Shown piece after piece: positions 34,298 through 41,483 of a DNA stretch of 64,000 nt. The position numbers were made by a program, and so were the translations under genes. Every line of letters begins with the position of its first letter. Position 1 is the stretch's first letter. Source of the stretch: Nocardia arthritidis NBRC 100137. Lineage in GTDB: Bacteria > Actinomycetota > Actinomycetes > Mycobacteriales > Mycobacteriaceae. The stretch is from assembly GCF_001612765.1 (NCBI RefSeq), contig NZ_BDBB01000027.1, positions 1 through 64,000 of the forward strand, written 5' to 3'. Under the pieces are notes generated by a model. That model ran no database searches. It was given only the letters and a program-made list of their open reading frames with translations, and had not been told where the DNA came from.

Positions 34298-35664
34298 CAG
34301 CTCGCCACCGATTCCGCCGCGTCCGTCTCCTCCGCGTTCACCCGCACACTCAGCGCCCGCTTGACCCGCGTGCGATGGTCCAGGATGACCGAACGCGCCA
34401 CACCGTCGAGCAGATCCCACAGCTCGTCCGGCTCGTGGATCGCGAACTCCCGAACGTCCCTGCCGTGCAGGCGGACCCACAATCGCCGCAGGTAAGGCTG
34501 CCATGGCGTGATGAGTTCGGCGGCGATGGCGGCCAGTGGGCCGGTGGGCGGCTCGGCGGACACCACCAACCGCCGAGCCTGCAACACATAGGCTTCGCGC
34601 TGCCAGCGGCTGTTGACTACCTGATGCGCCGTGGATCCTGTTGTGCCCGCAGCTTTGTCGGCCAGACGCAAACGCGGTCGGCCTGTCGACGGTTCGCGGC
34701 GGTGCTCGATGGGCGCCAATCCGGTCGCCAGCGCGGTTCCCGCCGTCGCCGCCACGCGCAGCGACTCGTCCAGCAGCGCCCACGGTGCGCAACTCCGGGC
34801 GATCTCGGCGTCGACCAGCTCGGGGATCGGCGGCAGCTCCGCGCGCTCGGTGGACGCCTGCAAAACGGTGAACACCCGCTCGTACACGGTGCGATCGAAC
34901 GGACGCCCGAGGGTCGATTTCGAGGCCGAAGAGCCGATCGCGGGGCGCAGCGGCACCGGATGCGCGGTCAGTCCCAGTTCTCGAGCGGATGCGTCCTGCC
35001 ACAGCCGGATACCCGTGTGCGTACCGGCATGGGCCGCGACCAGCCGGTCCAGGGTCCGCTGCCCGTCGGCGTCTTCGCCGAGCCGGGCCGCCGCACAGGC
35101 TTCCAGCAGCTCGTCCACCTCCGCGTCGTGGTCACCGCCCGCCGGGCCGGTGAGCGGACGCCGCCGCCAGGCCAGCTCGAGCAGCCCGGCCAGCTCCCGT
35201 TCCCGGGTGTGGTCGGTGAGGTACTCCTTCAGCGCCTGCGTGGTGCGTCCCGCGGTGTACTCGTGGATCTCGCGCAGTGCGTCCTGCGCGACCGCGCGAG
35301 CCCCTGCCGGATCCGGCATGCCCGCGGTGGTCGCCAGCTCGAAACAGCGCTGGAAGTACAGATCCTGCGGGTGCCCCTCGGTGATCCGCAGCGTCCGCCG
35401 CACCTGCTTGAGCACCGTGAACCACGCCGCCGTCGCGCGCAGCGCATCGGCCGCCGCCTGAATGCGCGCCTCCAGCAGCACCGCTCCGTCGGCCGTCAGG
35501 ATCGGCCCCGCGCACAACGGATGCTGCACGGGCCGGATCACCAACGGGTCGAGCACAAGCTTCACCGTCCGGCGCAGCGGACCCCCGTGCGGACCGCTCA
35601 GCGGTTCGACCCCATCGAGCCTGCGCCACACCTCGTCGAGCACCATGGCGCGCGGTCGTCGCAT
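34297..35664 (-). CDS. Unknown protein, first gene of the CHAT operon, 455 residues
   Basis: A 455-residue mainly helical protein with many Arg and Glu, no membrane segment and no enzyme motif that I recognise. Landmarks are VWRRLDGVEPLSGPHGGPL near the start, LREIHEYTAGRTTQALKEYL in the middle and WVRLHGRDVREFAIHEPDELW near the end. ATG 35664 has no ribosome binding site but lies six bases after a TACACT -10 hexamer, which fits a leaderless transcript; ATG 35646 and GTG 35706 are alternatives. Being first in the operon, it may be the recognition component. Confidence 0.75.
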   Translation of the reverse strand: MRRPRAMVLDEVWRRLDGVEPLSGPHGGPLRRTVKLVLDPLVIRPVQHPLCAGPILTADGAVLLEARIQAAADALRATAAWFTVLKQVRRTLRITEGHPQDLYFQRCFELATTAGMPDPAGARAVAQDALREIHEYTAGRTTQALKEYLTDHTRERELAGLLELAWRRRPLTGPAGGDHDAEVDELLEACAAARLGEDADGQRTLDRLVAAHAGTHTGIRLWQDASARELGLTAHPVPLRPAIGSSASKSTLGRPFDRTVYERVFTVLQASTERAELPPIPELVDAEIARSCAPWALLDESLRVAATAGTALATGLAPIEHRREPSTGRPRLRLADKAAGTTGSTAHQVVNSRWQREAYVLQARRLVVSAEPPTGPLAAIAAELITPWQPYLRRLWVRLHGRDVREFAIHEPDELWDLLDGVARSVILDHRTRVKRALSVRVNAEETDAAESVAS

Positions 35665-35670
35665 GCGAGC

Positions 35671-35676
35671 AGTGTA
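35671..35676 (-). promoter_or_regulatory. Putative -10 element of the CHAT operon (leaderless start)
   Basis: On the minus strand TACACT is followed by six bases and then ATG 35664, so transcription would begin at or near the A of the start codon. This TAxxxT-N6 spacing is typical of leaderless genes in mycobacteria and relatives. No -35 element is visible. Confidence 0.5.
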
Positions 35677-35747
35677 TTTGCCGCGACCTCGTCCCGGCGT
35701 GTTCACGGCCCGCGCAGGGAAACCGGAGTGCGGTTACTTCGAACTGT

Positions 35748-35767
35748 GTGTGTGGCGTACCACACAC
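35748..35767. promoter_or_regulatory. Inverted repeat between CHAT operon and secreted-protein gene
   Basis: GTGTGTGG-CGTA-CCACACAC, perfect 8-bp arms around a 4-base centre, 70 bp upstream of the 35837 gene and 84 bp upstream of the CHAT operon start. It could be an operator for either divergent unit or simply a hairpin. Confidence 0.4.
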
Positions 35768-35836
35768 CGTCGAATTCGACGCCTAAGGTCTGACTCGGTC
35801 CGCCCATCAGGGGCAGCTGAGTGGAGGGATTCGAAG

Positions 35837-36442
35837 ATGAAGTTCGAGAAGATCACCGCTGCCGTTTTCCTGGCCGTCTCGGCCTTGGGTATCACCGCGG
35901 CGACCGCCCATGCGGAGCCGGCTGTGACGGAGCGGCCGACTGCGGAGGTCACGACCTCCGGTGTCGATCACGGGATCGACTACCAGATCACCATTTCGCC
36001 ACTCGACAGAGTCGTTACCGCCACCGTCGAGAACGGCAAGTTCGAACTCGCGCAGAACGGTGCGGTCGTGCTCGAGTCCGGCGACGGAGCAGTGGTGACC
36101 GAAGTGCCGCAACGGTTCGCCGTGGACGGCCGTTCGATCGCGGCTGCGCCCCACATCGCTGCGGACGGCCGCACCCTGACGCTGACCCCGACCGCCGAAG
36201 ATGTCGCGCAGCTGAAGGACATCAGCTCCTACGACCGGCTCAAGGAGCAGATCAACAAGAACCTGCCCGGCGTCGTCGCCGGCGCCATCGTGGGCGGTCT
36301 CCTCGGGGCGTGTGTGATCCTGGTATGGGGGGTAAGCATCCCCATGGGTGCGCTGATCGGTGCAACCGTCGGCGGCTACGCCATGGGTGGCCCGGAGTTC
36401 CTCGACGCCGTACAGGCATTCGTCGCCAACCAGGGCAGGTGA
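35837..36442 (+). CDS. Secreted/membrane-inserted protein, DUF8020-like
   Basis: A 201-residue protein with a Sec signal peptide (MKFEKITAAVFLAVSALG...ATAHA-EP, cleavage about residue 27). A beta-rich domain follows (GVDHGIDYQITISPLDRVVTATVENGKFEL...; repeated strands with EVPQRFAVDG and ADGRTLTLTP), then a C-terminal Gly-rich hydrophobic region (about 150-190, AGAIVGGLLGACVILVWG). This architecture occurs in many paralogues in Nocardia and, as I recall, is now called DUF8020; function unknown. The start ATG 35837 has GGAGGG eight bases upstream. The hydrophobic C-terminus suggests it stays with the envelope. Confidence 0.8.
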   Translation: MKFEKITAAVFLAVSALGITAATAHAEPAVTERPTAEVTTSGVDHGIDYQITISPLDRVVTATVENGKFELAQNGAVVLESGDGAVVTEVPQRFAVDGRSIAAAPHIAADGRTLTLTPTAEDVAQLKDISSYDRLKEQINKNLPGVVAGAIVGGLLGACVILVWGVSIPMGALIGATVGGYAMGGPEFLDAVQAFVANQGR

Positions 36443-36579
36443 GAGAGCGGGCACGTCTCGGTGCGCAGCCTCGGGAAGTGCGCCCGCCCACGGAGCCTTC
36501 GGGAAAAACCTGTTGGCGGACCACGGCGACCACTGCTAGCTTTCCGGAAGCCGTGCCAGAGAACGAGGAGGTGGTACCC

Positions 36580-36633
36580 GTGAACGCAGTATCTACATGG
36601 GTGCTCCCCCCTGGGGTCACGGTCGGGCGATAG
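36580..36633 (+). CDS. 17-codon leader ORF upstream of the alpha/beta hydrolase gene
   Basis: GTG 36580 opens a frame MNAVSTWVLPPGVTVGR ending in TAG at 36631-36633. It is preceded by AGGAGG eight bases upstream, a far better ribosome binding site than that of the hydrolase gene, whose start lies 45 bp downstream. The peptide has a WVLPPG stretch and could act as a leader that couples or attenuates translation of the downstream gene. It is equally possible that it is a fortuitous start. Confidence 0.4.
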   Translation: MNAVSTWVLPPGVTVGR

Positions 36634-36678
36634 GTCGTCCGGGAGCGCCGCTCGAGAGCACTCCCGAAAGGCACGACC

Positions 36679-37410
36679 ATGCAATTCATTTCCGAACAGC
36701 GCTTCGACGACGGCGTCCTCGAACGCGAATTCACCCTCGGCGAGATCCCCGGCATCCTGTGGACGCCCGGGTCCGCTTCCGCACCGGCCCCTCTGATCCT
36801 GATCGGCCACCCCGGCGGACTACGCCAGATGTACCCCCGCCTGGTGGGCCGGGCTCGGCACTCCGCCGCGGAGGGCTTCGCCGCGGCCACCATCGAGCTC
36901 CCCGGCAGCGGTGACCGGCCCCGTTCGGCCGCCGCCGAACAGGCCCGCGCCGACCTGCGCCGGGCGGTGACGGCCGGCGAGCCGGTCGATGACGAGATCG
37001 TCGACCGGCTCGTCCTGCCGCTGGTCGAAAACGCGGTTCCGGAATGGCGGGCCACCCTGGACGCCCTCCTTTCACTGCCCGAGATCGGCGGACCGGTCGG
37101 GTACTCGGGAGGGGTGATCTCCATCGGCGTCCGGTTGGCGGTGGTCGAGCCGCGTATCTCGGCCGCCCTTCTGTTCGCCGGGAGTTACGTGCCCCGCGCC
37201 ATCTTCGAGGAGGCCCGGCAGGTCACTATTCCGCTGCATGTCCTGCTGCAATGGGACGATGAAGGAAACGACCGGCAGATGGCCCTGGATCTGTTCGACG
37301 CCTTCGGCTCAAAGGAGAAGACGCTGCACGCCAATATGGGCGGGCACACCGGCGTCCCGCAATTCGCGGGGGAGGAGGGGAACCGGTTCTTCGTCCGGCA
37401 TCTGAAGTAA
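36679..37410 (+). CDS. Alpha/beta hydrolase (dienelactone-hydrolase-like)
   Basis: A 243-residue alpha/beta hydrolase. LILIGHPGG near residue 43 forms the oxyanion hole, the nucleophile elbow is GYSGG (about 140-144) and NMGGHTGVP near the C-terminus carries the His. The fold and the IPGILWTPG start resemble the dienelactone-hydrolase group of small cytoplasmic esterases. The start ATG 36679 has only AAAGG upstream. A leader ORF (36580) precedes it and a strong hairpin follows at 37518. Confidence 0.85.
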   Translation: MQFISEQRFDDGVLEREFTLGEIPGILWTPGSASAPAPLILIGHPGGLRQMYPRLVGRARHSAAEGFAAATIELPGSGDRPRSAAAEQARADLRRAVTAGEPVDDEIVDRLVLPLVENAVPEWRATLDALLSLPEIGGPVGYSGGVISIGVRLAVVEPRISAALLFAGSYVPRAIFEEARQVTIPLHVLLQWDDEGNDRQMALDLFDAFGSKEKTLHANMGGHTGVPQFAGEEGNRFFVRHLK

Positions 37411-37517
37411 AGCCGGGCCGTCACGTCGGCAGCAGACGATAGGAGCTGCCTGCCGGGACGCCGCTCATCGAGGACGGGCCCGGCCCTCTTCGATGGCGGT
37501 GATCGGCAGATGCACAA

Positions 37518-37560
37518 CCGCCCCGAACCGGCCATCGGCGATACCGGCCGGTCGGGGCGG
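37518..37560. terminator. Stem-loop terminator after the alpha/beta hydrolase
   Basis: Left arm CCGCCCCGAACCGGCC (37518-37533) pairs with GGCCGGTCGGGGCGG (37546-37560) except for one bulged A; loop of 12 bases. It lies 108 bp after the stop, within the 256-bp gap before the VOC gene. No T tract. Confidence 0.55.
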
Positions 37561-37628
37561 CGCTCGGCCATCAGCGCCCACCCACGTTCGTCGCCGCGCG
37601 CCTCGGACAGCGCCCGGAGGAACCAGCC

Positions 37629-37650
37629 TTGACCCTCACGCCGCGTGAGG
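37629..37650 (+). promoter_or_regulatory. MerR-type operator/promoter of the VOC-MerR operon
   Basis: A -35 hexamer TTGACC (37629-37634) runs into the perfect palindrome CCTCACGC-C-GCGTGAGG (37634-37650). This is the classical MerR-family layout, in which the palindrome fills a 19-bp spacer. A MerR regulator is encoded in the same operon, so it probably controls itself and the VOC gene. Confidence 0.7.
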
Positions 37651-37666
37651 CTGGAGGGTGGGGTGC

Positions 37667-38203
37667 ATGAGTGACCACTACAACGCGTTCGAGATGAGTC
37701 CCGTGCCCGCTCCCGGCCCGGATGCGGTTGTGCCGGAGCTGTTCCGTGGCATCTATGGAATGCCCGCGTTCGTGACGATCGCCACGAGCGATTTGGCGGC
37801 GTCGGTAGATTTCTGGATTCGTGGGCTCGGGTTCTTCGAGCTGTTCAGTATCCCCGGCAGGGTTGTGCATCTGCGCCGGTGGGCGTTTCAGGACGTACTC
37901 CTCGTCCCGGCGGCGAGCGTTCCGGAGCAGACGCCAGCGGTGAGCTTCAGTTTCGCGTGCGTGCTCAGCCAGGTCGATTCCCTTGTCGAAGCCTGTCGCG
38001 CGTTGCGCCCGAACTCGGTCGATGGCCCACGGGATACCCCCTGGAACACCCGTGATGTGGAGGTGATCACCCCCGAGAACGCACGGATCGTTTTCACTGC
38101 GGCGAAGCCCTTCGATCCGGCCAGTGAGGAGGCGCGTAACCTCGCGGCCGTCGGGATCACCCCACCGGGCGTCGGCCGTGGCGACAATGATGAGCATGCC
38201 TGA
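37667..38203 (+). CDS. VOC family (glyoxalase/bleomycin-resistance-like) protein
   Basis: A 178-residue protein with a VOC-fold core (MPAFVTIATSDLAASVDFWIRGLGFFELFSI ... FTAAKPF). The start ATG 37667 follows a GGAGGG ribosome binding site. VOC proteins bind or modify small toxic molecules. It lies directly behind the MerR-type operator and overlaps the MerR gene, so it is probably the drug-binding or detoxifying product of a MerR-controlled resistance unit. Confidence 0.88.
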   Translation: MSDHYNAFEMSPVPAPGPDAVVPELFRGIYGMPAFVTIATSDLAASVDFWIRGLGFFELFSIPGRVVHLRRWAFQDVLLVPAASVPEQTPAVSFSFACVLSQVDSLVEACRALRPNSVDGPRDTPWNTRDVEVITPENARIVFTAAKPFDPASEEARNLAAVGITPPGVGRGDNDEHA

Positions 38204-39002
38204 TGTCACCGACGCCGATGGCCTGACCGTCGGTCAAGCCTCGAAGTGTCTGAGCGTGACAGTCCGCGCGCTGCACCACTGGGATGAGATCGGTCTGGCG
38301 CGACCGTCGCTGCGCACGGTTGCCGGATACCGGCTCTACACCGCTGGCGATCTGGAACGCCTGAACCGCATTGTCGTCTACCGTGAACTCGGTCTCGGCC
38401 TGGACAGTATCGGGGCCATCTTGGACGGCTCAGCCGCAGACGTGCCCGGCGCACTGCGCGCGCAGCGCACCCAGGTCGCCGAACGGATCGACCGCCTCCA
38501 GCAACTCAGCGCCGGTCTGGATCGGATGATCGACGTCCACGAACGCGGCCTGCTGCTGACCGTCGAGCAGCAGGCCGCGATCTTCGGTCCCCTGTGGAAC
38601 CCGGACTGGCCCGCCCAAGCCCGTCAGCGCTACGCAGACACGGAGCAATGGCAGCAGTACGCCGAACGCTCAGCCTCTCGCGGTCCGGAGGAATGGCAGG
38701 CCATCGCCGACGCCATCGCCGACCTCGACCGCGCCTTCAAGGATGCGATGGACGCCGGCGTCACACCCGGTAGCCCAGAAGCGAATCGACTCGTCGAGCG
38801 GCACCGCGAGATTTTCGCCTCTTCGTACTTTCCCCTCACCAGGCAGATGCAGGTCTGTCTCGGCCGGATGTACGAGGCCGACCCGGGATTCGCCGCCCAC
38901 TACGACGGCATCCGCACCGGCCTTGCCACGTGGTTGCGTCGAATCATCGATGCCAACGCTCGCGCCCACAGCATCGACCCCGATACCGCGACTTGGCAGT
39001 AG
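38187..39002 (+). CDS. MerR family regulator with TipAS-like C-terminal domain
   Basis: A regulator of about 271 residues. The MerR DNA-binding domain is clear (LTVGQASKCLSVTVRALHHWDEIGLARPS...GYRLYTAGDLERLNRI), followed by the dimerisation helix and a helical C-terminal domain (about 125-260, LLTVEQQAAIFGPLWNPDW) like the TipAS antibiotic-recognition domain. ATG 38187, 38190 and 38196 are all possible starts. It overlaps the VOC gene stop by 8-17 bp, so the two are translationally coupled. It probably binds the palindrome at 37634 and senses a hydrophobic drug. Confidence 0.9.
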   Translation: MMSMPDVTDADGLTVGQASKCLSVTVRALHHWDEIGLARPSLRTVAGYRLYTAGDLERLNRIVVYRELGLGLDSIGAILDGSAADVPGALRAQRTQVAERIDRLQQLSAGLDRMIDVHERGLLLTVEQQAAIFGPLWNPDWPAQARQRYADTEQWQQYAERSASRGPEEWQAIADAIADLDRAFKDAMDAGVTPGSPEANRLVERHREIFASSYFPLTRQMQVCLGRMYEADPGFAAHYDGIRTGLATWLRRIIDANARAHSIDPDTATWQ

Positions 39003-39012
39003 AGCGGGGTGA

Positions 39013-39038
39013 GGAAGCTCGCATGCGTGCGGGCTTCC
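39013..39038. terminator. Bidirectional stem-loop terminator
   Basis: An 11-bp stem GGAAGCTCGCA against TGCGGGCTTCC (one G-U-type mismatch) with a TGCG loop, between the convergent MerR and MarR genes. Confidence 0.65.
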
Positions 39039-39045
39039 GATGCCC

Positions 39046-39543
39046 TTATCGCCTCCGGCGCGGCGCTGCCGAACGGGGTGGCGCTGAACGCATGTGGTCG
39101 CGCACCGGCGACAGCAGGTCGGCCAGAGCCTTGGTGTCCTTGCGCGACAGTGGTGCAAAGAGCTGCTGGCTGAGGACCTCGGTATGGCCGGGAAGCACCT
39201 TCGCGAGCAGCGCCCGCCCGGCATCGGTGATCGTGACCGTAACGCCCCGCTCGTCATCCGCGGAGGGCGTCCGCCTGACCAGGCCCGCCTTTTCGAGCAG
39301 ACCTGCCTGATAGGTCAACCCGCTGCGGCTGTAGACGACGCCGTCGGCCAGGTCGGTCATGCGTTCACTGCCGGTCGGCGAGTCGAGGCCGAGGCGCGCC
39401 AAAAGCTGGAACTGCACGTAGCTCAGATCGCCGGCTTCGCGCAGCTGCTGCTCGACCGCGTGCCGAAGCAGGCCCGCCACCTCCATGAGGGCGAAGTACG
39501 CGCCCAGTTGGACGTCGTCAAGGGGCCGCGGTGTGTCAGGCAT
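39046..39543 (-). CDS. MarR family transcriptional regulator
   Basis: A 165-residue MarR-type winged-helix regulator (LSYVQFQLLARLGLDSPTGSERMTDLADGVVYSRSGLTYQAGLLEKAGLVRRTPSADDERGVTVTITDAGRALL). The start ATG 39543 is chosen over ATG 39561 because the longer form would begin inside the operator region. It is divergent from the quinone-oxidoreductase gene, and three palindromes in between are almost certainly its binding sites, so it represses both genes until a ligand or oxidant releases it. The C-terminus is a short Arg/Pro-rich tail. Confidence 0.93.
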   Translation of the reverse strand: MPDTPRPLDDVQLGAYFALMEVAGLLRHAVEQQLREAGDLSYVQFQLLARLGLDSPTGSERMTDLADGVVYSRSGLTYQAGLLEKAGLVRRTPSADDERGVTVTITDAGRALLAKVLPGHTEVLSQQLFAPLSRKDTKALADLLSPVRDHMRSAPPRSAAPRRRR

Positions 39544-39561
39544 GGCACGTACTTTACCCAT

Positions 39562-39638
39562 TGCTTCATATTCGAAGCTCTTGCTTCGAGTTCAAAGCAC
39601 TGCTACGTTGGTCATGTGCTTCGAGTTCGAAGCACATG
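39562..39638. promoter_or_regulatory. Three MarR-type operators in the marR/oxidoreductase promoter region
   Basis: Three related palindromes: 39562-39579 (TGCTTCAT-AT-TCGAAGCT), 39582-39599 (TGCTTCGA-GT-TCAAAGCA) and 39617-39634 (TGCTTCGA-GT-TCGAAGCA, perfect). The third extends to CATG on both sides (39613-39638). The first two are 20 bp apart (two helical turns), which favours cooperative binding. They lie in the 118-bp gap between the divergent genes. Confidence 0.88.
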
Positions 39639-39661
39639 ACCCTCGAGAGTGAGGCACCACG

Positions 39662-40606
39662 ATGAAGACGGTTCGATTCCACGAGTACGGCGCCCCCGAT
39701 GTCCTTCGCTACGAGGACGTCGACGAGCCCGTCCCCGGTGCCGGACAGGTCCGAGTGCGCGTCGCCGCGACGACGTTCAACGGCGTCGACGGCAACATCC
39801 GCGCAGGTTTCATGCAGGGCCCGATGCCGCTGACCTTGCCGCATACCCCCGGCGTGGATGTCGCGGGAACCATCGACGCACTCGGCGAGGGCGTCGACGG
39901 CCTCGACATCGGTGACCAGGTCGTCGGCTTCCTGCCGTTCGTCGATGACGGTGCTTCGGCGGAGTACGTCCTCGCGCCCGCGGAGAGCCTGGCGGCGGCG
40001 CCGACGAGCATCCCGCTCGCTGACGCGGCCGCGCTGCCCGTGGTCGGTCTCACCGCGTGGCAGGCTCTGTTCGACCACGCCGAGCTGAAGACCGGGCAGC
40101 GGATTCTGATCAGCGGCGCCGGCGGAGCTGTGGGCGGCTACGCGGTACAGCTGGCCAAGGCCACCGGCGCCTATGTGATCGCGACCGGTAGCCCCCGCAG
40201 TGGCGAGCACGTCAAGGCAGCGGGAGCCGATGAGGTCATCGACCACACCAGCACCGAGGTGACCATCGCGGTGACCGAGCCGGTCGACGTCCTGCTCAAC
40301 CTCGCGCCGATCAGCCCTGCCGAGTTCACAGCGCTGGCCGGCCTGGTCCGCGATGGCGGCGTCGTGGTCAGCACCACCGTGTGGATGCCCGCTCCGGCAG
40401 ACGAGGAACGCGGCGTGCGCGCCATCGACGTCTTCGTCCGCAGCGACGCGAAGCAACTGTCGGAATTGGTGGCGCGCGTGGACCGTGGCGAGCTGATCGT
40501 CGACGTCACCGAGCGTGTCCCGCTGACAGACCTGGCGTCGGTCCACGCCCGGGCGGCCGCGGGGACGCTGTCGGGCAAGGTCATCGTCCTGCCGGCCACC
40601 GCCTGA
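39662..40606 (+). CDS. NADP-dependent quinone oxidoreductase-like protein (MDR family)
   Basis: A 314-residue zinc-free medium-chain dehydrogenase of the quinone-reductase type: N-terminal MKTVRFHEYGAPDVLRYEDV, HTPGVDVAGTI, and a Rossmann motif GAGGAVGGYAVQLAKATG. There is no structural zinc cysteine cluster. Such enzymes reduce quinones or enones and protect against electrophiles. The gene is preceded by a GAGTGAGG ribosome binding site and the triple MarR operator, so it is probably induced by a quinone- or phenol-like compound sensed by the MarR protein. Confidence 0.92.
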   Translation: MKTVRFHEYGAPDVLRYEDVDEPVPGAGQVRVRVAATTFNGVDGNIRAGFMQGPMPLTLPHTPGVDVAGTIDALGEGVDGLDIGDQVVGFLPFVDDGASAEYVLAPAESLAAAPTSIPLADAAALPVVGLTAWQALFDHAELKTGQRILISGAGGAVGGYAVQLAKATGAYVIATGSPRSGEHVKAAGADEVIDHTSTEVTIAVTEPVDVLLNLAPISPAEFTALAGLVRDGGVVVSTTVWMPAPADEERGVRAIDVFVRSDAKQLSELVARVDRGELIVDVTERVPLTDLASVHARAAAGTLSGKVIVLPATA

Positions 40607-40711
40607 CCCACCCGTCTGCCAGACGACGACAACACAGGATTGAGCGCCCGACACAATCCGGATCGGCGATTGACGGATATCAGGGCGGGATCCGGTGTGG
40701 AAACGAGAGTA

Positions 40712-41443
40712 TTACCCGATGGTCGCCTTCTGTGCGATCTGCGCCAGCCGCGCCCAGGCGGGCGAGGTGATTCCGACTGATTCGATCATCAGGCGGATCA
40801 ACTTCCGATCCAGTGTCGGGGTTGTCCGGCCCGCTCCGGTGCGTCTGCCGGTCAACCACCGTCGGGTGCGGTCGGCGAGGTCCACAAGGCGCGGGTCGTC
40901 GGGAGACCAGTCGAATGCCGCGTCGTAGTCGAGGTAGATCGCCTGGAATTGGGGGTCGTCGATGGCGTCGAGCTTGTCGGTGGCCCAGGCCGACGCCTGT
41001 TCCGGGGCGACCGATCGCATCAGAATCCAGATGTCGCGTTCCATCCGGACTGCCCGGTCGCTCATCCCGAGTCGCTGCAGGCGGGCGAGGTACTCGGCGA
41101 CTTCAGTGGACACGAACAGGCGGTCGCCGGAGCTCAATTCGGCGATCTGCTCGCGGGTCCGGCGGATCTCCTCAGCGCGTTCGGCGAGTGTGCGGTCGAT
41201 CTGGGCGATCGCTGCCGCGAACTCCTCGGAGTTCGCGGTGAGCAATTCCTTGACACGCGCCAAGGGCACACCTGCCTGCGTCAGTGTCTTGATCTTGACC
41301 AGCTCGATGGCATCTTCGGCGCGGTAGCGGCGATAGCCGGAGGAGTCGCGCGCCGCTTCGGGGAGCAGACCGCGCTCGTGGTAGACGCGCACGGCCTTGA
41401 TCGTCACGCCCGCATACCGTGCGAGCTGTCCGATCGTGATCAT
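40712..41443 (-). CDS. MerR family transcriptional regulator
   Basis: A 243-residue MerR regulator: ITIGQLARYAGVTIKAVRVYHERGLLPEAARDSSGYRRYRAEDAIELVKIK is the DNA-binding domain, followed by the long dimerisation helix and a C-terminal helical domain of about 110 residues. The start ATG 41443 has AAAGGAG seven bases upstream. It lies 40 bp behind the beta-lactamase-like hydrolase gene on the same strand. A MerR-type palindrome is upstream of that gene at 42879, so the regulator probably controls the pair. Confidence 0.92.
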   Translation of the reverse strand: MITIGQLARYAGVTIKAVRVYHERGLLPEAARDSSGYRRYRAEDAIELVKIKTLTQAGVPLARVKELLTANSEEFAAAIAQIDRTLAERAEEIRRTREQIAELSSGDRLFVSTEVAEYLARLQRLGMSDRAVRMERDIWILMRSVAPEQASAWATDKLDAIDDPQFQAIYLDYDAAFDWSPDDPRLVDLADRTRRWLTGRRTGAGRTTPTLDRKLIRLMIESVGITSPAWARLAQIAQKATIG

Positions 41444-41483
41444 GCGCGGCTCCTTTCGGTGATGTGTCATCCACCCGTGGCCG

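Noticed and set aside
37185..37571. 128-codon minus-strand frame at the end of the alpha/beta hydrolase gene
   Set aside because: Overlaps the hydrolase gene antisense, and the remainder lies over a terminator hairpin; no similarity visible.
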